Assembly: GCA_964558655.1 (NCBI GenBank)
Contig: CAZLEX010000009.1
Coordinates: 1-54,816 of the forward strand
Origin: RGIG6353 sp964558655
GTDB taxonomy: Bacteria > Bacillota > Clostridia > Oscillospirales > SIG627
Direction of reading: 5' to 3'
Length of the DNA: 54,816 bases
Shown piece by piece: positions 48,486 through 54,816 of this stretch. Position 1 is the first letter of the stretch. Each line of letters opens with the position of its first letter. The translations under genes and the position numbers were made by a program. The notes under the pieces are model-generated. The model made no database searches. It worked only from the letters and a program-made list of their open reading frames with translations, and was not told where the DNA came from.

Positions 48486-49871
48486 ATGTTGAACGATGTA
48501 ATTGCCGCCATTTCAACGCCGATAGGCAAGGGCGGTATTGCCGTAATAAGAGTTTCGGGACGCGGCTGTCATGAAAATATAGCAAAGATTTTCTTTCCGA
48601 AATCTCAGAAAAAATTTACGGATTATCCGCCGAGATTTTCGGTTTACGGAGAAATATGTGACAAAACTTCTTTAATAGATACCGCTATTGCCGTCAAATT
48701 TGATGCACCTGCGTCATTTACGGGTGAAGATATGGTTGAAATATCCTGTCACGGAGGATATGTTGTTTCTTCCATGATTTTGGAAGCCGTTTTGGAAACC
48801 GGAGCGAGAATGGCGCAAGCGGGGGAGTTTACAAGGAGAGCATTCGTAAATAACAAAGTTTCCCTTACCGAAGCTGAGGCAATAGGAGATGTATTAAATG
48901 CGGTAAACCGTGACGGAGTGAGACTTTCATCGTCGCAGGCTTCCGGAGTACTCGGAGAATATATGCACGGCATTACATCTTCACTCACCTCGCTGATTTC
49001 TTCGATTTATGCTTTTATCGATTATCCCGATGAAGATTTGGAAGATGTAGACGATGAAACTTTGCATTGTGAAATCGAGGCACTGATTTCCTCTTGCCGA
49101 AAACTTCTTTCAACTTACAAAGCGGGAAATGCCATTGTACACGGTATACCTACGGTAATAGTGGGGAAGCCCAATGTGGGCAAGTCCTCGTTATTTAACA
49201 GTCTTATCGGCGAAAAAAAGGCTATCGTTACGGATATTCCGGGTACAACCAGAGATTGTATTGAATATAATGCCGATATAAAAGGTGTAACAGTTCGGTT
49301 GATTGATACCGCCGGACTTCGTTTTTCAACCGGAGATGCTGTCGAAAAAATCGGAATGGATATCGCTCGCGAAAAGATTTTTTCTTCGCAAACTTCCATG
49401 ATACTTGCACTTTTTGACGCGTCGCGTGACCTTGACGAAAACGATTTTTCCATTTTGGAAGCATTGAAAAACTGCGAAGAGAAAACCGTTATTCCGATAA
49501 TAACAAAATCCGATTTGCAAATTAAAATCGATAAGGCTTTTATCGAGAAACAGCTTGGTACCGTAACGGTGATTTCAAACTGCACGGAAAGCGGACTTGA
49601 CGCACTTAAAGATCGCATATTCAAAAGTTATATCGGGGATTCTTTACCATCGTTTGACAGTGCTTTTTTGACGGGAATAAGGCAGAAATCCGTAGTTCAG
49701 AGAGGACTTGACGCACTTTTGAGAGCTGACCGTGAGCTTCAAAACGGTTTCAAAGATATGACGGGTATGATTTTGGAGGAGGCTCTTGCCATACTTCTCG
49801 AAGTTGATGCAAGGAGTGCGGGAGAAGCTGTGGTAAATGAAATTTTTTCTAAATTTTGTGTTGGGAAGTAA
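48486..49871 (+). CDS. mnmE: tRNA modification GTPase MnmE
   Basis: With MnmG it modifies the wobble uridine of certain tRNAs (461 aa). The N-terminal tetrahydrofolate-binding domain starts DVIAAISTPIGKGGIAVIR. The G domain has GKPNVGKSS, DIPGTTRD and a DTAG-type switch (LIDTAGLR), then ITKSDLQ. The C-terminus is FCVGK, with the conserved Cys near residue 458. The start ATG 48486 follows a purine-rich GGAGTT. mnmG follows after 10 bp. Confidence 0.96.
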   Translation: MLNDVIAAISTPIGKGGIAVIRVSGRGCHENIAKIFFPKSQKKFTDYPPRFSVYGEICDKTSLIDTAIAVKFDAPASFTGEDMVEISCHGGYVVSSMILEAVLETGARMAQAGEFTRRAFVNNKVSLTEAEAIGDVLNAVNRDGVRLSSSQASGVLGEYMHGITSSLTSLISSIYAFIDYPDEDLEDVDDETLHCEIEALISSCRKLLSTYKAGNAIVHGIPTVIVGKPNVGKSSLFNSLIGEKKAIVTDIPGTTRDCIEYNADIKGVTVRLIDTAGLRFSTGDAVEKIGMDIAREKIFSSQTSMILALFDASRDLDENDFSILEALKNCEEKTVIPIITKSDLQIKIDKAFIEKQLGTVTVISNCTESGLDALKDRIFKSYIGDSLPSFDSAFLTGIRQKSVVQRGLDALLRADRELQNGFKDMTGMILEEALAILLEVDARSAGEAVVNEIFSKFCVGK

Positions 49872-49881
49872 TTAAAAAATT

Positions 49882-51765
49882 ATGACAGAAAAAACATTGT
49901 ATAATGCCGGCGAGACGCAAATAGCGGTAATAGGTGCCGGTCACGCGGGAATTGAAGCTGCTCTTGCATCGGCAAGAATGGGCTGTTCCACGATACTTTT
50001 TACCTTGAGTCTCGATGCGGTTGGGAATATGCCTTGTAATCCGTCGATAGGCGGTACGGGTAAAGGACATTTGGTTTTTGAAATAGACGCTCTCGGCGGA
50101 GAGATGGGAAAAGCCGCAGATGCGGTTTGCATGCAGAGCAGGATGTTAAATTTGGGAAAAGGACCTGCCGTTCATTCGCTCAGACAGCAAGCCGATAGGC
50201 GTGCTTATCAGACTCTTATGAAGAAAACCATTGAAGAAACCGACAATCTTCGTCTTATCCAAGCCGAAATATGTACTATAAAAAAAGAAGAAAATTCTTT
50301 TCTTTTAACAACACAGTACGGGGCTGTTTGGAGTGCCGGGTGCGTTGTTATATCGACCGGTACATATCTTAATTCACGCATAATTGTCGGAGATGTCAGT
50401 TTTCCCGCCGGTCCCGACAATACGGCGTCGGCAAAGTATCTCTCGGAATCGCTTGAAAAACTCGGAGTACGGCTTTTGCGTTTCAAAACCGGTACTCCTG
50501 CCAGGATTCATGCCGATACGGTGGATTATGAAAAGACGGAGAAGCAAAACGGAGACTTAAAACCCGTATGTTTTTCTTACCGTACAGACAAAAAAGAGTT
50601 TGAAGAAAGAAAACAGTATCCTTGCTATACGGTTTATACGAATAACGAAACTCATGATATTATTCGGAAAAATCTTCACCGTTCGCCTCTTTATTCAGGC
50701 AATATACGCGGTGTGGGTCCAAGATACTGTCCGAGTATAGAAGATAAAGTTGTAAGATTTTCCGACAAGGAAAGACATCAGCTTTTTTTGGAACCTATGG
50801 GACGCGATACAAAAGAGGTGTATGTTCAGGGGCTTAGTTCGTCTCTTCCGGAAGATGTACAGCTGGAAATTCTTCATTCCATAAAAGGACTTGAAAGAGC
50901 ACAGGTTATGCGTACCGCCTATGCTATTGAGTACGATTTATCCGATCCGACACAGCTTTATCCCACATTGGAATTTAAGGAAATTCCGAATCTTTTCGGT
51001 GCGGGACAGTTTAACGGTACATCGGGTTATGAAGAAGCGGCGGCTCAGGGACTTGTAGCCGGTATAAATGCCGCATTGAAAATTCAGGGAAGAGACCCCT
51101 TGATTTTGACGAGAGCGTCGTCTTACATAGGCACTTTGATTGATGACCTTGTGACTAAGGGGACGAAAGAACCGTACAGGATAATGACCTCGCGATGTGA
51201 ATACAGGCTGGTACTCCGTCAGGATAATGCAGACAGACGGTTGATTGAATACGGAAGATACGCTGGCCTCATCGATGATGATACATACAAGAAAAAGACG
51301 GAGCTTTTCACTCAAATTGACGAAGAAATAAACAGATGTGAAAATACATTTCTTCCGCCGTCCGACAGATTACTTGAAATTCTGAATTTAAAAGGCTCGG
51401 CTCCCGTTTCGACAGGAGTACGTATTGCCGATTTGATAAGGCGTCCGGAAATAGAATATGACGATTTGAAAGATGTTGATTTTTCAAGACCCGATTATTC
51501 GCCGCAAGTATTTGAGAGAGCTCAGATAGAAATAAAGTATGCCGGTTACATAAAAAAGCAACAGCTTGAAATCGAAGCATTTAAAAAGATGGAAAACAGA
51601 AAGCTTCCGGCCGATTTCGATTATTCGCAGATAAAAGGCATACGCATTGAAGCCTGCCAGAAACTTAATGCGATTCACCCTTTGAATATCGGACAGGCAT
51701 CAAGAATTTCAGGTATAAGTCCGGCTGATATTTCCGTGTTGCTTATATATTTCAACATGAAATAG
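49882..51765 (+). CDS. mnmG: tRNA modification enzyme MnmG (GidA)
   Basis: FAD-dependent partner of MnmE (627 aa). IAVIGAGHAGIEAALASARMG is the FAD-binding turn, MPCNPSIGGTGKGHLV the conserved active-site region and GLSSSLPEDVQ a family marker. FGAGQFNGTSGYEEAAAQGL is the second signature. The C-terminal helical domain binds MnmE and tRNA. It is separated by 9 bp from rsmG. Confidence 0.96.
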   Translation: MTEKTLYNAGETQIAVIGAGHAGIEAALASARMGCSTILFTLSLDAVGNMPCNPSIGGTGKGHLVFEIDALGGEMGKAADAVCMQSRMLNLGKGPAVHSLRQQADRRAYQTLMKKTIEETDNLRLIQAEICTIKKEENSFLLTTQYGAVWSAGCVVISTGTYLNSRIIVGDVSFPAGPDNTASAKYLSESLEKLGVRLLRFKTGTPARIHADTVDYEKTEKQNGDLKPVCFSYRTDKKEFEERKQYPCYTVYTNNETHDIIRKNLHRSPLYSGNIRGVGPRYCPSIEDKVVRFSDKERHQLFLEPMGRDTKEVYVQGLSSSLPEDVQLEILHSIKGLERAQVMRTAYAIEYDLSDPTQLYPTLEFKEIPNLFGAGQFNGTSGYEEAAAQGLVAGINAALKIQGRDPLILTRASSYIGTLIDDLVTKGTKEPYRIMTSRCEYRLVLRQDNADRRLIEYGRYAGLIDDDTYKKKTELFTQIDEEINRCENTFLPPSDRLLEILNLKGSAPVSTGVRIADLIRRPEIEYDDLKDVDFSRPDYSPQVFERAQIEIKYAGYIKKQQLEIEAFKKMENRKLPADFDYSQIKGIRIEACQKLNAIHPLNIGQASRISGISPADISVLLIYFNMK

Positions 51766-51774
51766 GAATTTGTA

Positions 51775-52551
51775 ATGAATAAAGTATCAAAAATTCTCTC
51801 TTCGCTCAAGGAACAGCCCGTAACGGAGGAAAATTCACTTGAAAAGTTTGAACGGCTTGCCGAACATATTGCAGAAGAGAATAAAAAAATCAATATTACA
51901 TCAATTGTAGATGAAGTCGGCATTGCGACAAAACATTTCGCCGATTCTTTGTCGCTTTTACGCCTTGATGAGTTTAAAAAGGCCGGAATAACCGTTGCCG
52001 ATATCGGTTGCGGCGGAGGTTTTCCCGGTCTCCCTCTTAAAATTGTCAGAGACGATATCAAACTTTTAATGCTCGACAGTACGGAAAAGAAGATTCGCTA
52101 TGTCGAAGAAACCTCAAATTTACTGCAACTTAAAAATGTTTGCTGTAAATCGGGGAGAGCGGAGGAAATGTCGGCTCCCGGCACAGCTTTCAGAGAAAAG
52201 TTTGATATCGTTACCTCCCGTGCCGTTGCAAAATTATCGGTACTTTCCGAAATATGTCTGCCGTTTGTTAAAGTCGGAGGATACTTTATCGCCATGAAAG
52301 CGGCAAATGCCGAAAATGAGATAAAAGAAGCCGAAAACGGTTTTCGGAAACTCGGAGGAAAACTTTTGAGATGCGAGAAGATTCCGTTTACTTTTGATAT
52401 AGCCGATGAATCCGATTTTTCTCAAAGGGAGCTTTCGGATATTCATGAATTTTCTTCTTCGGAAAGGATTTTGATAGTTATAAAAAAAACCGGCCCGACG
52501 GCAGCGCTTTATCCGCGAGCATGGGCAAAAATTATTAAAAAGCCTCTTTAG
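51775..52551 (+). CDS. rsmG: 16S rRNA (guanine-N7) methyltransferase RsmG
   Basis: Methylates G527 (E. coli numbering) of 16S rRNA using SAM (258 aa). HFADSLSLLRL and VADIGCGGGFPGLPLKI are the substrate and SAM-binding motifs, and SRAVAKLSVLSEICLPFVK the later signature. The C-terminus YPRAWAKIIKKPL is conserved. It ends the conserved cluster; parA, parB and noc, which often follow, are absent here. Confidence 0.95.
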   Translation: MNKVSKILSSLKEQPVTEENSLEKFERLAEHIAEENKKINITSIVDEVGIATKHFADSLSLLRLDEFKKAGITVADIGCGGGFPGLPLKIVRDDIKLLMLDSTEKKIRYVEETSNLLQLKNVCCKSGRAEEMSAPGTAFREKFDIVTSRAVAKLSVLSEICLPFVKVGGYFIAMKAANAENEIKEAENGFRKLGGKLLRCEKIPFTFDIADESDFSQRELSDIHEFSSSERILIVIKKTGPTAALYPRAWAKIIKKPL

Positions 52552-52632
52552 TAAATAGTGAGTGAAATCACAATACGGCACAAAAATTGATGTCTGTCGT
52601 AGATACTTAAAATTTTAGAAAGAAGAATAATT

Positions 52633-53238
52633 ATGACCTTAGAAAATAAACTCGGTATTACCAATTCGGTTGAATTAGCCAATGCAGAGGAAAAAATCAG
52701 CAAAAAAGGAGCGATTGAACTCTTTGAAAGCGGATATTTAAATACTCTTGAAGCGGGAACATTTAATTCACTTGTGGAAATTCATAAATATTTATTCGAT
52801 TCTATTTACAATTTTGCCGGTAAAATAAGAACCGTTAATATGGCAAAAGGCAATTTCCGATTTGTACCGCTTATGTATTTGCAAACAGCACTTGAAAATA
52901 TGGAAAAAATGCCACAGTCAACTTACGATGAAATTATAGAAAAATATGTGGAAATGAACATTGCACATCCTTTCCGTGAGGGCAATGGCAGAAGTACGAG
53001 AATTTGGCTTGATTTAATTTTGAAAAAAGAATTAGGTCGGGTTGTTGACTGGAGTTTGGTTGATAAAGAAGATTATCTTTCGGCTATGGAACGCAGTCCT
53101 GTTAAAGATATTGAAATCAAGCACATATTAAAACAGGCGTTAACCGATAAAGTGGATGACCGAGAGGTTTATATGAAAGGCATTGATCACAGTTACTATT
53201 ACGAAGGCTATTCAACATTTAAGACCGATGATTTGTAA
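52633..53238 (+). CDS. Fic-domain protein (AMP transferase type)
   Basis: A 201-aa Fic protein expected to transfer AMP or another nucleotide to a target hydroxyl. The active-site motif HPFREGNGR (112-120) is complete and followed by STRIW. Near the C-terminus SYYYEG (187-192) matches the inhibitory SxxxE(G/N) helix, the arrangement of class III Fic proteins that block their own activity until released. The start ATG 52633 follows AGAAAGAAG. There is no antitoxin gene beside it, which fits self-inhibition. The gene is more AT-rich than the rRNA- and tRNA-modification genes before it. A terminator follows at 53262. Confidence 0.88.
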   Translation: MTLENKLGITNSVELANAEEKISKKGAIELFESGYLNTLEAGTFNSLVEIHKYLFDSIYNFAGKIRTVNMAKGNFRFVPLMYLQTALENMEKMPQSTYDEIIEKYVEMNIAHPFREGNGRSTRIWLDLILKKELGRVVDWSLVDKEDYLSAMERSPVKDIEIKHILKQALTDKVDDREVYMKGIDHSYYYEGYSTFKTDDL

Positions 53239-53261
53239 TTGAAAAACTTTTATCGGCGAGA

Positions 53262-53292
53262 AACAATTTAATCAATGATGTTAAATTGTTTT
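53262..53292 (+). terminator. Terminator of the fic gene
   Basis: AACAATTTAA / TTAAATTGTT (53262-53271, 53281-53290), 9-nt loop, short T tail. It is AT-only and thus modest in strength. Confidence 0.55.
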
Positions 53293-53362
53293 GAAATGCT
53301 CCGCTAAATTATTGTTTATTATGAAGTCGCTGAAAATGCAAATAGATTAGAAAAGATATAAA

Positions 53363-53580
53363 ATGTATGATTATTTTTATCATGACGGTCAGGGACATTC
53401 AAACTGCCTTGATAATATAAACACAGCCATTGCTTCAAAAAGGTTGATAATCCACCCCTTGAATGTTTTTATGTTACAAAAGTAAATGTTGACGGAACAA
53501 TTTCGGCCTGCAGTGTTTTTGAAAGTAAATGCAATTCCGGAAGATGTTCTTCAATAAAAGTAATCATTGAATTAAATTGA
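53363..53580 (+). pseudogene. Small gene broken by a frameshift
   Basis: A short reading frame starts at ATG 53363 (MYDYFYHDGQGHSNC) and reads to about 53440. A -1 shift at an A5 run (53437-53441) continues into a frame reading KVDNPPLECFYVTKV, then ISACSVFESKC, to TGA 53580. Joined, it gives about 72 aa of a coherent small Cys-containing protein. The A5 run does not form a standard slippery heptamer, so an indel or a sequencing error is more likely than programmed shifting. The product is not recognised. Between 53293 and 53362 a fragment ending AENANRLEKI is visible in one frame, without a start. Confidence 0.5.
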
Positions 53581-53599
53581 CTTAAATGATAAGGAGACT

Positions 53600-54694
53600 A
53601 TGGTGGGATCTGCAAGAGAATATAATTATGATTGGTTAAAAGTTGTATCCACGGTTGCCGTGATTATGATACATGTGAGTAGCGTATGGGTTAACGGTTT
53701 TTCAACATATGTATCAGACGGCGGAAATGTAGAAGAACTGTTATATCCTATGATGTCATGTGTGTATAACACCATTTCAAGATTTGCAGTACCATGTTTT
53801 ATCATGCTGACAGGTGCATTTGTTTTGTCAGATAGCAGAACAGCAAATTATAAGAAGTTTTATCAAAAAAAGCTTATGAAAATTGGGCTTCCGACAATAA
53901 TCTTCAGTTGTTTATATGTTTTGTATAGAATTCCTTTATGCTTTGTTGGTGAACAAGCCGGTATAGAAAAGGTATTTTCACTCGTAAAAGATATTATAAA
54001 GGGTTCACCGTTTTATCACATGTGGTATTTGTTTATGTTGATGGGTGTTTATTTTTTGGCACCGATTGTTGTACAGTTTAAAGATAGTATAAAATATGAA
54101 AATTTCAAAAAAGCAGTATTTGTTTTTTTGATGTTGGGAAGTTTATCAAGATGGACTACGGAAAATGTTAAATTAAATTGGGACATCGGACAGTCGTTTG
54201 AATATCTGGGATATTTTATGGTAGGTTATGTTATATACAAAGATTCGAAAAAAGATAACAGCAAAGGTATTTTTTTGATTGTGTCAGGGTTGTTGCTGGA
54301 AATAGCAACAGCGTTTATAGAATATCAATTTCAAATCGTGAATGGGATGGTAGAGAGTGAATTAAAATATAGGATTGTTAGTCCTTATTCTCCAACAATA
54401 GTAGTAGCTTCTTTACTAATCTTTGCAGGATTTACAATGTTAACGGTTAGATATAATGTTTGGATAGAGAAACTTGCCGACATGTCATTCATTATTTATC
54501 TGGTTCATGCCGGAGTATGGGATTTTTTTGAGAAATCGCTATATTTGCTAAAAGGCAAAAACTATATAATAACTCTTAATAATATATATTGGATACCGAT
54601 TTTTGTTATTACGGTATTGTTGTTGACAGTCATTTATAGGAAAATGAAGATTTATATTATGTCAAAGTTAAACAACAAAAAGGTGTTAAATTAA
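53600..54694 (+). CDS. Acyltransferase family 3 membrane protein
   Basis: A 364-aa integral membrane acyltransferase of the OafA/WecH class, with about ten hydrophobic segments. REYNYDWLKVVSTVAVIMIHVSS carries the diagnostic N-terminal region with the catalytic His in MIHV, shown here in parts; RFAVPCFIMLTGAFVLS is the second motif. Such enzymes acetylate sugars of surface polysaccharides or glycolipids. ATAAGGAGA lies 4-5 nt before the ATG. It is a single gene, AT-rich, with no other surface-sugar genes in view. Confidence 0.88.
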   Translation: MVGSAREYNYDWLKVVSTVAVIMIHVSSVWVNGFSTYVSDGGNVEELLYPMMSCVYNTISRFAVPCFIMLTGAFVLSDSRTANYKKFYQKKLMKIGLPTIIFSCLYVLYRIPLCFVGEQAGIEKVFSLVKDIIKGSPFYHMWYLFMLMGVYFLAPIVVQFKDSIKYENFKKAVFVFLMLGSLSRWTTENVKLNWDIGQSFEYLGYFMVGYVIYKDSKKDNSKGIFLIVSGLLLEIATAFIEYQFQIVNGMVESELKYRIVSPYSPTIVVASLLIFAGFTMLTVRYNVWIEKLADMSFIIYLVHAGVWDFFEKSLYLLKGKNYIITLNNIYWIPIFVITVLLLTVIYRKMKIYIMSKLNNKKVLN

Positions 54695-54776
54695 TAGGGT
54701 AAAACTTTAAATGTGATTAGTGTTAACAAGTGTATGAAAAATCGATGGCGGAGAAAAGTTAAGAGCGAATAATTAA

Positions 54777-54813
54777 AAAACCGACAAGTTTTTATAAAAA
54801 CTTGTCGGTTTTT
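54777..54813. terminator. Bidirectional terminator at the right end
   Basis: CCGACAAGTTTTT / AAAAACTTGTCGG (54781-54793, 54796-54808) with A6 before and T5 after. It lies 80 bp beyond the acyltransferase stop and can act on both strands. Confidence 0.85.
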
Positions 54814-54816
54814 GGT

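Noticed and set aside
53431..53445. Programmed -1 frameshift site
   Set aside because: The run is CAAAAAGG read as TCA AAA AGG, which does not give an X XXY YYZ heptamer in frame. There is no evident downstream pseudoknot. An indel is simpler.
1..54816. CRISPR arrays, tRNA or rRNA genes, insertion sequences
   Set aside because: No regularly spaced repeats, no TTCGA-type tRNA arms with matching stems, and no transposase-like proteins were seen on reading. A covariance search would settle the tRNA point.

Overview
The window looks like a low-to-moderate G+C chromosome segment of an anaerobic Firmicute, most likely a clostridial gut-type organism. Evidence from the sequence: sigma-A promoters of the TTGACA-17-TATAAT type, strong AGGAGG ribosome binding sites, a threonine T-box leader, TTG and GTG starts, SLH cell-wall anchoring, and the Firmicute order rpmH-rnpA-yidD-yidC-jag-mnmE-mnmG-rsmG. 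No species can be named from the sequence alone.

Layout. 1-5.0 kb: a mannoside module with a GH38 alpha-mannosidase, a divergent AraC-type regulator with a TTG start, and mannose-6-phosphate isomerase. 5-7.1 kb: threonyl-tRNA synthetase under a T-box. 7.2-9.7 kb: a small orphan protein, a GH4 glycosidase and a divergent AraC regulator sharing overlapping promoters. 9.8-15.1 kb: the arginine operon argCJBDF with a candidate ArgR operator. 15.1-20.3 kb: an AT-rich RiPP operon on the minus strand. 20.3-28.2 kb: pncB, an AraC regulator divergent from a GH31 glycosidase, a secreted transglutaminase-like SLH protein and an M29 aminopeptidase. 28.2-31 kb: an AT-rich accessory stretch with a lipoprotein, a DUF2085 protein, a zinc-ribbon protein behind a structured RNA, and a TetR-tail chimera. 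31-34 kb: a ClC antiporter, a GNAT acetyltransferase and an ECF S component. 34-43 kb: argS, yebC-like, comM, dnaG, two tandem primary-type sigma factors and mtnN. 43-52.6 kb: an orphan solute-binding lipoprotein and the rpmH-to-rsmG cluster. 52.6 kb to the end: Fic, a frameshifted small gene and an acyltransferase.

The most interesting system is the RiPP operon. A 53-codon precursor gene (20037-20198, minus) encodes a peptide with nine cysteines in 11-residue repeats that ends in serine. It is followed by a radical SAM/SPASM maturase, an ABC exporter without a peptidase domain, an HPr-kinase-like protein and a nucleotidyltransferase-like protein. The last two are known from lasso-peptide clusters, where the kinase phosphorylates a C-terminal serine. 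Their pairing with a cysteine-rich radical-SAM peptide suggests a thioether peptide with a phosphorylated or further decorated C-terminus. That is inference from gene content.

Second-tier signals: a structured RNA with its own promoter and terminator before the zinc-ribbon operon; tandem sigma-A paralogues after dnaG; an AraC-type direct-repeat operator 21 bp apart before the GH31 gene; a TetR-tail chimera with a retained operator-like palindrome; unusual translation-start arrangements at argS, rnpA and the HPr-kinase-like gene; and an origin-type gene cluster without dnaA or parAB beside it.
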